Positions 1-8,085 of a DNA stretch of 59,287 bases are shown in pieces. The DNA is from Cellulomonas pakistanensis. Its GTDB lineage: Bacteria > Actinomycetota > Actinomycetes > Actinomycetales > Cellulomonadaceae. The notes beneath the pieces were generated by a model, which saw only the letters and a program-made list of their open reading frames with translations, was not told the origin of the DNA and ran no database searches. The translations under genes and the position numbers were made by a program. Where the stretch lies: contig NZ_BONO01000029.1 in the NCBI RefSeq assembly GCF_016862755.1, positions 1 to 59,287 on the forward strand, written 5' to 3'. Positions within the stretch are counted from its first letter, which is position 1. Every line of letters begins with the position of its first letter.

Positions 1-57
1 ACCGGCCGCACCCACGACGCCACCACCGACCCCCACGACGCACCCCCACCGTTCTGA
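1..57 (+). CDS. DUF222/HNH endonuclease-family protein, 3' end only
   Basis: The window opens inside a reading frame of 18 codons plus TGA, ending DPHDAPPPF. The complete DUF222/HNH gene at 45102-47096 ends with the same nine residues, and the last 57 bases of the two differ at only five positions by eye. This is therefore the 3' end of a paralog whose HNH domain lies outside the window. The family (the mycobacterial 13E12 repeat type) is commonly multicopy in high-GC actinobacteria; its cellular role is not settled. Only the tail is visible, so catalytic residues cannot be checked. Confidence 0.8.
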   Translation, partial: TGRTHDATTDPHDAPPPF

Positions 58-122
58 CGGGACGGCCCGAAGCGGGCACGACTCCGAGTCGCCGCCGCGC
101 TGCGCCACCCGACCCGAGGCTC

Positions 123-258
123 ACGCCGTCCAGCCGCCACCGCCGTCGTCCCGCGCTGCGCGCTGTCCCACCGCCGTCGTCCCGCGCCGCACGCCGTCCC
201 ACCGCCGTCGTCCCGAGCCCCGCGCCGTCCGACCGCCACCGCTGTCGTCCGGAGCCCC
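123..258. repeat. four imperfect 31/37-nt tandem units in the 58-355 gap
   Basis: Units start at about 123, 160, 191 and 222. Each reads roughly CGCCGTCC-ACCGCC-GTCGTCC followed by a GC-rich tail. Units 2 and 3 are 31 nt and units 1 and 4 are 37 nt, the difference being one GCCACC-like hexamer. The rest of the 58-355 stretch holds no convincing gene; the only reading frames across the repeat are Arg/Gly-rich artefacts. Function unknown. Confidence 0.6.
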
Positions 259-314
259 GCCTCGCTGCCCGGGCCTCCGAGCGCCACGCCGTTGACGCGG
301 CACGCCGCGACCCG

Positions 315-333
315 TACGGTCTGAATCGATTCA
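315..333 (+). promoter_or_regulatory. -10 box plus LacI-type operator before rhaEW
   Basis: TACGGT at 315-320 fits an actinobacterial -10. One base later, 322-333, lies the perfect 12-bp palindrome TGAATCGATTCA with the central CG typical of LacI-family operators. A repressor here would cover the transcription start. Since the next two genes form a rhamnulose-phosphate/lactate route, a rhamnose-responsive LacI-type regulator is the likely partner (inference); its gene is not in the window. Confidence 0.7.
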
Positions 334-355
334 TTCCCCGGACACGGAGACGACG

Positions 356-2407
356 ATGTCACACCCTGCCGCCGACCTCATCGCGCGCTCGAACCGCCTC
401 GGCTCCGACCCGCGCACCACCAACTACGCCGGCGGCAACACCTCCGCGAAGGGCACCGCGACCGACCCCGCGACCGGCCGGCCGGTCGAGCTGCTGTGGG
501 TCAAGGGCTCCGGCGGCGACCTCGGCACGCTCACCGAGAAGAATCTCGCCGTCCTGCGTCTGGACCGGCTCCGCGCGCTCGTCGACGTCTACCCCGGCGT
601 CGAGCGCGAGGACGAGATGGTCGCCGCCTTCGACTACTGCCTGCACGGCCGGGGCGGCGCGGCCCCGTCGATCGACACCGCGATGCACGGCCTGGTCGAC
701 GCGGCGCACGTCGACCACCTGCACCCCGACGCGGGCATCGCGCTCGCCACGGCGGCGGACGGCGAGGCGCTGACCCGCGAGGTGTTCGGCGACGACGTCG
801 TCTGGGTGCCGTGGCGCCGGCCCGGGTTCCAGCTCGGTCTGGACATCGCCGCCATCAACGAGAAGAACCCGCAGGCGATCGGCTGCGTCCTCGGCGGGCA
901 CGGCATCACCGCGTGGGGCGACACCTCGGACGAGGCGGAGGAGCGGTCGCTGCGGATCATCCGGACCGCCGAGCGGTTCATCGCCGAGCGGACCGAGGCC
1001 CTGGCCGCGGACGGCCGGCACCCGTTCGGCGCCGTGCGCCCCGGGTACGCGCCGCTGCCCGAGGCCGAGCGCCGCGCTCGCGCCGCCGCGCTGGCACCGG
1101 TGATCCGCGGGCTCGCCTCGACCGACCGGCCGCAGGTCGGCCACTACACCGACTCGGACGTGGTGCTCGACTTCGTCGCCCGCGAGCGCCTCGCGCCGCT
1201 GGCCGCCCTCGGGACGTCGTGCCCGGACCACTTCCTGCGGACCAAGGTGTCGCCGCTCGTCGTGGACCTGCCCGCGGACGCCCCGTTGGACGACGTGGTC
1301 GCGCACCTCCGCGAGCGCCACGCCGCCTACCGCGAGGAGTACCGCGCCTACTACGAGCGGCACGCGGCGCCCGACTCCCCCGCCATGCGCGGTGCGGACC
1401 CGGCGATCGTGCTCGTCCCCGGCGTGGGGATGTTCTCGTTCGGCAAGGACAAGCAGACGGCCCGCGTCGCCGGGGATTTCTACGTCAACGCGATCAACGT
1501 GATGCGCGGCGCCGAGGCGATCAGCACCTACGCCCCGATCCCGGAGTCGGAGAAGTTCCGCATCGAGTACTGGGCGCTGGAGGAGGCCAAGCTCGCGCGG
1601 ATGCCGAGGCCGAAGCCGCTCGCCACCCGGGTCGCGCTGGTCACCGGCGCCGGGTCGGGCATCGGCCGGGCCATCGCGGAGCGGCTCGCGGCCGAGGGCG
1701 CGTGCGTCGTGGTCGCGGACGTGAACCTCGACGGCGCCCAGGAGGTCGCGGACGCGCTCGGCGGCCCCGATGTGGCGGTCGCCGTGCACGCGGACGTCAC
1801 CGACGAGGACGCGGTGGCGCGCCTGGTCCAGGAGTCCGCGCTCGCGTTCGGCGGCGTCGACCTCGTCGTGAACAACGCCGGGCTGTCGATCTCCAAGCCC
1901 CTGCTCGAGACGACAACCCGGGACTGGGACCTGCAGCACGACGTCATGGCCCGCGGGTCGTTCCTGGTCTCCCGCGAGGCGGCCCGGGCGATGATCGCGC
2001 AGGGCATGGGCGGCGACATCGTCTACATCGCGTCGAAGAACTCGCTGTTCGCCGGCCCGAACAACGTCGCCTACTCCGCGACCAAGGCCGACCAGGCGCA
2101 CCAGGTCCGGCTGCTCGCGGCCGAGCTCGGCGCGCACGGCATCCGGGTCAACGGGGTCAACCCCGACGGCGTCGTGCGCGGGTCGGGCATCTTCGCCGGC
2201 GGCTGGGGCGCGCAGCGCGCGGCGACCTACGGCGTCCCCGAGTCCGAGCTGGGCGCGTACTACGCGCAGCGCACGCTGCTGAAGCGGGAGGTGCTGCCCG
2301 AGCACGTCGCCGCCGCGGTGTTCGCCCTGACCGGGCCGGACCTGGTGCAGACGACCGGCCTGCACGTGCCCGTGGACTCCGGCGTCGCCGCCGCGTTCCT
2401 GCGCTGA
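356..2407 (+). CDS. rhaEW: bifunctional rhamnulose-1-phosphate aldolase / lactaldehyde dehydrogenase
   Basis: The 683-residue protein fuses two enzymes. Residues about 1-400 are a class II aldolase domain with the HLH metal-binding motif near residue 122. Residues about 420-683 are a short-chain dehydrogenase with TGAGSGIG (about 429), NNAG (about 505) and YSATK (about 572). In this family the first half splits L-rhamnulose 1-phosphate into DHAP and L-lactaldehyde, and the second oxidises lactaldehyde to lactate with NAD+. GGAGA precedes the ATG. lldD follows 14 nt downstream and would take lactate on to pyruvate. A LacI-type operator lies just upstream. Rhamnose isomerase and rhamnulokinase are not in this window. 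Substrate is inferred from family and context. Confidence 0.88.
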   Translation: MSHPAADLIARSNRLGSDPRTTNYAGGNTSAKGTATDPATGRPVELLWVKGSGGDLGTLTEKNLAVLRLDRLRALVDVYPGVEREDEMVAAFDYCLHGRGGAAPSIDTAMHGLVDAAHVDHLHPDAGIALATAADGEALTREVFGDDVVWVPWRRPGFQLGLDIAAINEKNPQAIGCVLGGHGITAWGDTSDEAEERSLRIIRTAERFIAERTEALAADGRHPFGAVRPGYAPLPEAERRARAAALAPVIRGLASTDRPQVGHYTDSDVVLDFVARERLAPLAALGTSCPDHFLRTKVSPLVVDLPADAPLDDVVAHLRERHAAYREEYRAYYERHAAPDSPAMRGADPAIVLVPGVGMFSFGKDKQTARVAGDFYVNAINVMRGAEAISTYAPIPESEKFRIEYWALEEAKLARMPRPKPLATRVALVTGAGSGIGRAIAERLAAEGACVVVADVNLDGAQEVADALGGPDVAVAVHADVTDEDAVARLVQESALAFGGVDLVVNNAGLSISKPLLETTTRDWDLQHDVMARGSFLVSREAARAMIAQGMGGDIVYIASKNSLFAGPNNVAYSATKADQAHQVRLLAAELGAHGIRVNGVNPDGVVRGSGIFAGGWGAQRAATYGVPESELGAYYAQRTLLKREVLPEHVAAAVFALTGPDLVQTTGLHVPVDSGVAAAFLR

Positions 2408-2421
2408 GGGAGGATCGACCC

Positions 2422-3633
2422 ATGACCGAGCGCCAGCTGCCGAGGTGGTCCGAGCTCCAGCCGCTGCTGCGGCCCAAGCCGATCCGCCTCGACCCCACGC
2501 GTCGCCGCCTGGAGGACGCGCTGACCATCGCCGACCTGCGCACCGTGGCCCGCCGCCGCACGCCGCGGTCGGTGTTCGACTACACGGACGGCGCCGCCGA
2601 GGCCGAGATCAGCCTCCGCCGCGCGCGCCGGCTGTTCCGGGACCTCGAGCTGCGGCCGTCGATCCTGCAGGACGTGTCGGAGGTCGACACGACGACGGAC
2701 ATGCTCGGGAAGCCCGCCGCGGTGCCGTTCTCGTTCGCGCCGACCGGGTTCACGCGGATGATGCACCACGAGGGCGAGCGCGCGGTCGTCCGGGTCGCCG
2801 AGCGGCGCGGCATCCCCTACGCGCTGTCGACGATGGGCACGACGTCGATCGAGGACGTCGCCGCGGCGGCGCCGGACGCGCGCAAGTGGTTCCAGCTGTA
2901 CGTGTGGAAGGACCGCGCCGCGGGCGAGGACCTGATGGCGCGGGCGAGGGCGTCGGGGTTCGAGGCGCTGCAGCTCACGGTCGACGTGCCCGTGGCGGGC
3001 GCGCGGCTCCGGGACACCCGCAACGGGTTCTCGATCCCGCCGGCCCTGTCGGTGAAGACGGTCCTGGACGCCGGCACGCACCCCGCCTGGTGGCTCAACC
3101 TGCTCACCACCCGGCCGCTGGAGTTCGCGTCGCTGCAGTCCTGGGGCGGCACCGTCGCCGACCTGCTGGACAAGCTGTTCGACCCGACGATGACGATCGC
3201 CGACCTGGAGTGGCTGCGCGCGTCCTGGGACGGGCCGCTGGTCATCAAGGGCATCCAGACGGTCGAGGACGCCCGCCGGGTGGTCGACGCCGGGGCGGAC
3301 GCGATCGTGCTGTCGAACCACGGCGGCCGGCAGCTCGACCGGGCGCCGGTGCCGCTGCGGCTGCTGCCCGACGTCAAGGACGCCGTCGGCGACCGGGCCG
3401 AGGTCTGGCTCGACACCGGCATCCTGTCCGGCGCGGACGTCGTCGCCGCGCTCGCCCTGGGCGCCGACGCGACGATGGTCGGCCGCGCGTACCTGTACGG
3501 CCTCATGGCCGGCGGCGAGCGCGGCGTCGACCGGGCGGCGGAGATCCTCACCCGCGAGGTGCGCCGCACGATGGCGCTGCTCGGGGTCCGGAGCGTCGGC
3601 GAGCTCGGCCCGCGGCACGTGCGGCTGCCGTGA
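2422..3633 (+). CDS. lldD: FMN-dependent L-lactate dehydrogenase / alpha-hydroxy-acid oxidase
   Basis: 403 residues forming a full-length FMN-dependent alpha-hydroxy-acid dehydrogenase TIM barrel. Visible family motifs are FDYTDGAAE near residue 52, FQLYVWKD near 160, and the active-site block LSNHGGRQLD near 298, containing the catalytic His and substrate-binding Arg. The ATG at 2422 has GGGAGGA nine bases upstream and lies 14 nt after rhaEW, so the two are probably co-transcribed. Lactate is the likely substrate because rhaEW makes it; mandelate or glycolate oxidase activity cannot be excluded from sequence. Members of this group usually pass electrons to quinone at the membrane, or to oxygen. 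Confidence 0.88.
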   Translation: MTERQLPRWSELQPLLRPKPIRLDPTRRRLEDALTIADLRTVARRRTPRSVFDYTDGAAEAEISLRRARRLFRDLELRPSILQDVSEVDTTTDMLGKPAAVPFSFAPTGFTRMMHHEGERAVVRVAERRGIPYALSTMGTTSIEDVAAAAPDARKWFQLYVWKDRAAGEDLMARARASGFEALQLTVDVPVAGARLRDTRNGFSIPPALSVKTVLDAGTHPAWWLNLLTTRPLEFASLQSWGGTVADLLDKLFDPTMTIADLEWLRASWDGPLVIKGIQTVEDARRVVDAGADAIVLSNHGGRQLDRAPVPLRLLPDVKDAVGDRAEVWLDTGILSGADVVAALALGADATMVGRAYLYGLMAGGERGVDRAAEILTREVRRTMALLGVRSVGELGPRHVRLP

Positions 3634-3703
3634 GCCCCGCCCCGGCAGGGTGAGCCGCCGGCGCTTCACCCGTTAAGCGGGACAAAACGGACATCCGGCT
3701 CAG

Positions 3704-3709
3704 TACCGT
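3704..3709 (+). promoter_or_regulatory. -10 box TACCGT, leaderless layout
   Basis: TACCGT ends six bases before the ATG at 3716 and no Shine-Dalgarno sequence is present, so the transcript probably starts at or next to the start codon. The promoter lies between two copies of a 14-nt direct repeat (3689-3702 and 3718-3731). Confidence 0.5.
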
Positions 3710-3715
3710 CGCCCC

Positions 3716-4858
3716 ATGGACATCCGGCTCATCCCGCTCGCGGACGTCACCGAGGCCGACGAGCGCGCCTGGCACGGCCTCGCCGCCGACGCGCTCGCGC
3801 CGAACATGTGCCTCGACCCGCGGTTCCTCCTGACCGCCCGCAGCCGGCCGGACGCGCACGAGGTCCGCGTCCTCGCCGCGCGCGACGGCGGGGCGTGGCT
3901 GGGGGCGCTCGCCGTCACGACGAAGCGGGTCGCGCCGCGGCTGCCGGTGCGCGCGCTGACCACGGGCGGCGAGTTCATGACCTCGCAGTGCGACCGGCAC
4001 CACCCGCTGCTCCGCCGGGACCGCGCGCCCGAGGCGCTGGACGCCCTGCTGCGCGGCGCGCCGACCGTCGGGCTGCCCGGGCTCGCGCTGCTGCGCCGGT
4101 TCCCCGCGGAGGGCCCGCTCGCCGACGTGCTGGCGACGGTCGCCGAGCGGCGCGGGATGCGCGTGCACGAGCGCAGCCGCGACGTCGGCGCCTGGGCCCC
4201 GCGGGAGGCGTTCGACGTCGTGCCGGTGCCCCCGCTGGTGGACGGCGTGCTGGTCGACCCGCCGCTGTCGACCGGCCACCTGCGCACGGACGACGCGCGC
4301 AACCTCCGGCGGGTCGCCCGCGGGCTGGCGCGCGAGCTCGGCGGCCCGCTCGAGCTGCGCGAGGAGTCGGCCGACCCGGCCGCGGTCGACCGGTTCGTCG
4401 CGCTGCAGGCGTCGGGGTGGAAGGGGGACGCCGCGCGGGGTGGCGCGGCGCTCGGCCTGGACGCCGCCGACGAGCGCTGGTTCCGCGACTCGGTCGACGC
4501 CTACCGCCGCGACGGCGACCTGGCCGCGCTCCGGCTGACCGCCGGCGGGGAGACGGTCTGGGCCGGGTTCCAGGTCCGGTCGGGCGGCGGCTGGTTCGGG
4601 CTGCTCGACGCGTACGACGAGCGGTTCCGCCGGTTCAGCCCCGGGTCGGTCGGGCGGATCGCCTGCATGACGTACCTGCTCGGCGCGACGGACGCGCCGT
4701 TCGTCGACCCGGGGTTCGGCTCGCACTACGCGGTCGGCGCCCGGCTGTGGCCCGCGGCGCGGCCCCAGGTCGACCTGCTCGTGGCGGCGCGCGGCCCGGC
4801 GGCGCACGCCGTCCTGCGCGCGGTGCCGCTGGCCCGGCGGCTCGGCGTCGCGGCCTGA
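3716..4858 (+). CDS. GNAT-fold acyltransferase, BioF2/FemAB-like
   Basis: 380 residues. The C-terminal half (about 190-340) reads like the BioF2-type acetyltransferase domain (Acetyltransf_6): a DDARNLRR stretch, then AVDRFVALQASGWKGD, FRDSVDAYRRDGDLA, and the core strands LAALRLTAGGETVWAGFQV and GWFGLLDAYDERFRRFSPG. Related proteins transfer acyl or aminoacyl groups onto cell-wall or exopolysaccharide substrates; the substrate here is unknown. The start is set by a TACCGT -10 box six bases upstream. The gene is followed by a second, unrelated GNAT 69 nt downstream. No signal peptide or membrane segment is seen. Confidence 0.7.
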   Translation: MDIRLIPLADVTEADERAWHGLAADALAPNMCLDPRFLLTARSRPDAHEVRVLAARDGGAWLGALAVTTKRVAPRLPVRALTTGGEFMTSQCDRHHPLLRRDRAPEALDALLRGAPTVGLPGLALLRRFPAEGPLADVLATVAERRGMRVHERSRDVGAWAPREAFDVVPVPPLVDGVLVDPPLSTGHLRTDDARNLRRVARGLARELGGPLELREESADPAAVDRFVALQASGWKGDAARGGAALGLDAADERWFRDSVDAYRRDGDLAALRLTAGGETVWAGFQVRSGGGWFGLLDAYDERFRRFSPGSVGRIACMTYLLGATDAPFVDPGFGSHYAVGARLWPAARPQVDLLVAARGPAAHAVLRAVPLARRLGVAA

Positions 4859-4927
4859 CGCCGGGCATGCTGGGGGCGCGCCCGCGCATCCCCGCAGCCC
4901 CGCAGCACCGCCGGAAGGACCCGCACC

Positions 4928-5548
4928 GTGACCGTCGTCGTCGAGCCCGCCCGCCCCGACGAGGTCACCGCCTGCGGGCGGCTGCTCGCCGAGGCGCTGG
5001 GCGACGACCCGGTGGTCCGGGCGATGCTGCCGGGCGACCGCGACCGGCCCGCCCGGCTCACCGCGCTGCACGCCGCCCAGCTCCGGTCCGGGCCGCTGCC
5101 CGCGGGCACGGTCGACGTCGCCCGGACGGCCCCCGGAGGAGCACCGGTCGGCGTCGCGGTGTGGCACGGTCCCGGCGGCGGCGGGCACGTCCGCGAGCGC
5201 CTGCGGAACCTCCCGGCGGTCGTCCGCGCGCTCGGACTCCGGCACCTGCCGACGGCGGCCGCGCAGTCCGCCCGGTACGAGCGGCACCGACCGCGCCGGC
5301 CGCACTGGTACCTCGAGGAGATCGCCGTGGGCCCGGACGCCCGCGGGCTGGGCGTCGGGTCGGCGCTGCTCCGGCACCGGCTCGCGGAGGTCGACCGCGC
5401 CGGGCTGCCCGCCTACCTGGAGGCGACCACCGACGCGAGCCGCCGGCTGCACGAGCGGTTCGGCTTCGTGGCGACCGGGCAGGTCCCGGTCGCCGGCCCG
5501 CGGCCGTGGGCGATGATCCGCGAGCAGGCCACGGGCACCGCGGGCTGA
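4928..5548 (+). CDS. GNAT family N-acetyltransferase
   Basis: 206 residues with a typical single GNAT domain. The acetyl-CoA-binding motif A is in the C-terminal half: WYLEEIAVGPDARGLGVGSALL (the RGLGVGSA loop near residue 145), followed by AYLEATTDASRRLHERFGF. The GTG start has GGAAGGA upstream. The acceptor substrate cannot be told from sequence. It ends 34 nt before the convergent PPOX gene. Confidence 0.8.
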   Translation: MTVVVEPARPDEVTACGRLLAEALGDDPVVRAMLPGDRDRPARLTALHAAQLRSGPLPAGTVDVARTAPGGAPVGVAVWHGPGGGGHVRERLRNLPAVVRALGLRHLPTAAAQSARYERHRPRRPHWYLEEIAVGPDARGLGVGSALLRHRLAEVDRAGLPAYLEATTDASRRLHERFGFVATGQVPVAGPRPWAMIREQATGTAG

Positions 5549-5582
5549 CCGCTCCCGCGACCGCGTCCGCGGCACCGCCGCG

Positions 5583-5990
5583 TCAGCTCTGGTGCGCGCC
5601 CCAGCCGTGCCAGCGCTCGACCTCGACGACCGCCGAGAACCGCGGGTTCTCCCGGTCCGGGTAGGGGTTGCCGGTGTAGTGCCGGGACAGGCTGTCGATG
5701 TCGGCGCGGTCGACGTCCTCGTACAGGTCGACGACCCGGCCGACGAGCGTCACGTGCGTGTACCAGTCGCCCTCGTCCAGCGCGGTCAGCGTGACGCGCG
5801 GGTCCCGGCGCAGGTGCTTCAGGCGCACCCGGGTGCCGTCGAGATTGAGCAGCACCGTGCCGTCCTCACGCCACAGGTACCAGGTCGCGGCGGTCACCGG
5901 GGTGCCGTCGGAGCGCAGCGTCGCCATGACGGCGGGGTTGGGGCGGCGGAGCATCTCGACGGCGTCGGACGGCAGCGGGGGCGTGGCCAC
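5583..5990 (-). CDS. pyridoxamine 5'-phosphate oxidase-fold protein (probable F420/FMN-dependent)
   Basis: 135 residues, the usual size for the actinobacterial PPOX split-barrel family. ATLRSDGTPVTAATWYLWREDGTVLLN forms the first strands, and LKHLRRDPRVTLTALDEGDWYTHVTLVGRV covers the cofactor-binding part. Members bind FMN or F420 and reduce small molecules; no specific reaction can be assigned. The GTG at 5990 is chosen over more upstream starts because a perfect GGAGGT lies five bases before it and the family homology begins right after it. Confidence 0.8.
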   Translation of the reverse strand: MATPPLPSDAVEMLRRPNPAVMATLRSDGTPVTAATWYLWREDGTVLLNLDGTRVRLKHLRRDPRVTLTALDEGDWYTHVTLVGRVVDLYEDVDRADIDSLSRHYTGNPYPDRENPRFSAVVEVERWHGWGAHQS

Positions 5991-6189
5991 GGGGGACCTC
6001 CGGGATCGGGGACGGGTGTGCCCGGCCAGTCTCGCCCACCCGGCCGGGTGCGGGCGCGCCGGCGTCGCGGGCGGGCGACGCCGCGCGTCGGGGGTGAGCG
6101 GGGAGCCGGGGTCTGGGACGATCGGGGACGACCGACGGCGACGGGCCCACCGCGCGCTCCCCCGGCACGGCACGAGAGGGACCGCAGCC

Positions 6190-7944
6190 ATGACCCGACC
6201 GGCACCGGCCACCGCCCCGACGGACGCGGCCCCGGACGCGGGCACGCCGCCGCGGTCCCCCCGCCGGCTCCCGCGCCCGCCGAGTGCCGCCGGGGTGGTC
6301 GTCGGCACGGTGTTCGCGATGCTGGCCATGACGCCGTCGCTCCTCCCCCGCGACTGGCTGTTCCAGGCGCTGGTGTCCGGCATCTCCGGCGCGCTGGGCT
6401 ACGGCATCGGGGTCGTGCAGGCGTGGGCGCTCCGGCACGTCCCGGCGTGGCGGCGCCTGGTCGCGGCGGCCCGGCACCGGGTCCCGCCCCGCGTGCGGAC
6501 CGCCGTCCGGCCGTGGCTGGTGCCGGCCCTGGCCGTCGCCGTGGTGGTCGCGCTGGCCCTCATGCTGACCGCCGGCGCCCGGTGGCAGCGCGAGATGACC
6601 GCGGCGATCGGCATGCCCGGCCCCAGCACCGGCGACTGGCTCCGCGCCGGTCCCCTGCTGGTTCTGGTGGCGGTCGCGTTCGTGCTGCTGGCCCGCGGGC
6701 TGCGCTGGGTCGGGCTCCGGATCGAGCGCGCGCTGCGGCGGTGGCTCCGGTTCCCGCGGCTGCTGGCCGGCGCGGTGGCCGTCGCGCTGGTCGCGGTCCT
6801 CACCGTCGTCCTGGTGAACGACGTGCTGCTCTCGCGGGCGCTGTCCGCCGCGGACGGCGCGTTCGCGCTGGCCAACACGGAGGACCACGCGGGCGTCACG
6901 CAGCCGGAGGCGCCGGAGCGCTCCGGGTCGCCCGCGTCGCTCGTGCCGTGGGACACCCTCGGCCGGGAGGGTCGCCGGTTCGTCGCCGAGGGCCCGACCG
7001 CGGACGAGCTGGCCGCCGCGGCGCCGGACGGCGTCGAGCCTCGCACGCCGATCCGCGCCTACGCCGGCCTCGACTCCGCCGACTCCGCCGAGGGCCGCGC
7101 CGCGCTCGCCGTCGCCGACCTGGAGCGGGCCGGGGCGTTCGACCGCGAGGTGCTGCTCGTCGTCACCACGACCGGCAGCGGCTGGGTCAACGACTCGGCG
7201 GTGTCGGCGCTGGAGCTCATGCACGCGGGCGACACGGCCACCGTGTCCACCCAGTACTCGTACCTGCCGAGCTGGCTGTCCTTCCTCGTCGACCGGTCCC
7301 GCGCCGCCGACGACGCGCAGGCGCTGGCGGCGGCCGTCGAGGAGCGCGTCGCCGCGCTGCCCGCCGACGACCGGCCGCAGCTGCTCGCGTACGGGGAGAG
7401 CCTCGGGTCGTACGGCTCCGAGCGCGCCTACGAGTCGCTCGCGGACATCCGCGCCCGCACCGACGGCGTGCTGTGGGTCGGCCCGCCGAACTCGAACCCG
7501 GTCTGGCACGCGCTCATGGAGCGCCGCGACCCCGGGACCACCCCGGGCGCACCCGTGTACGCGAGCGGGCTGCTGGTGCGGTTCGCCGGCGACACCGACC
7601 AGATGGCGACCCCGCCGACCGCGTGGGAGGAGCCGCGGGTGCTGTACCTGCAGCACGCCTCCGACCCGATCGTCTGGTGGGGCCCGGACCTGCTGCTCAC
7701 CCGCCCCGACTGGCTCGCCGCCCCGCACACCGGCGAGGGCGGGCTGACGATGACCTGGTACCCGCTGGTGACGTTCTGGCAGCTGACGTTCGACCTGGTG
7801 AACTCCAAGGCGGTGCCCGACGGGCACGGGCACAACTACGACGCGCTGACCCTGGACGGCTGGGTGGCGGTCGCAGCGCCGGAGGGCTGGTCGGACGCCG
7901 ACACGGCGCGGGTGCGCGGCGTGCTGGCGGACCGGGCGGGCTGA
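6190..7944 (+). CDS. membrane-anchored alpha/beta-hydrolase (Abhydrolase_9 family)
   Basis: 584 residues. The N-terminal third has about five membrane segments (near residues 38-56, 58-82, 118-138, 155-175 and 195-217). The C-terminal part is a serine-hydrolase domain with GESLGS as the nucleophile elbow, an Asp in QHASDPIVWW and a His in GHGHNY. This matches the paired Abhydrolase_9_N/Abhydrolase_9 architecture found across actinobacteria, whose catalytic part faces outward and whose substrate is not known (lipid or cell-envelope esters have been suggested). The ATG at 6190 starts a Pro-rich cytoplasmic tail; the frame is open further upstream but without homology. Confidence 0.82.
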   Translation: MTRPAPATAPTDAAPDAGTPPRSPRRLPRPPSAAGVVVGTVFAMLAMTPSLLPRDWLFQALVSGISGALGYGIGVVQAWALRHVPAWRRLVAAARHRVPPRVRTAVRPWLVPALAVAVVVALALMLTAGARWQREMTAAIGMPGPSTGDWLRAGPLLVLVAVAFVLLARGLRWVGLRIERALRRWLRFPRLLAGAVAVALVAVLTVVLVNDVLLSRALSAADGAFALANTEDHAGVTQPEAPERSGSPASLVPWDTLGREGRRFVAEGPTADELAAAAPDGVEPRTPIRAYAGLDSADSAEGRAALAVADLERAGAFDREVLLVVTTTGSGWVNDSAVSALELMHAGDTATVSTQYSYLPSWLSFLVDRSRAADDAQALAAAVEERVAALPADDRPQLLAYGESLGSYGSERAYESLADIRARTDGVLWVGPPNSNPVWHALMERRDPGTTPGAPVYASGLLVRFAGDTDQMATPPTAWEEPRVLYLQHASDPIVWWGPDLLLTRPDWLAAPHTGEGGLTMTWYPLVTFWQLTFDLVNSKAVPDGHGHNYDALTLDGWVAVAAPEGWSDADTARVRGVLADRAG

Positions 7945-8085
7945 CGGGAGGCGGACCCGGCACCGCGCCGGACGCCGCCGCGACCGGAGGGATCGACCGC
8001 GCCGGATGAGGCGCCCGCCCCGCTGCACGCGGCAGCGTGGTCCGCGAGCCGACCGCCCTGCCCCCGCGCGAGGAGAGGACCCACC

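Noticed and set aside
123..258. Possible CRISPR array
   Set aside because: Units are directly abutting, vary by indels and have no unique spacers; no cas genes.
121..303. 60-codon minus-strand frame over the tandem repeat
   Set aside because: Arg/Gly-only translation of repeated DNA; no ribosome binding site.
359..2365. 668-codon antisense frame across rhaEW
   Set aside because: Composition is His/Arg/Asp-rich with no domain; the plus-strand aldolase/SDR is unambiguous.
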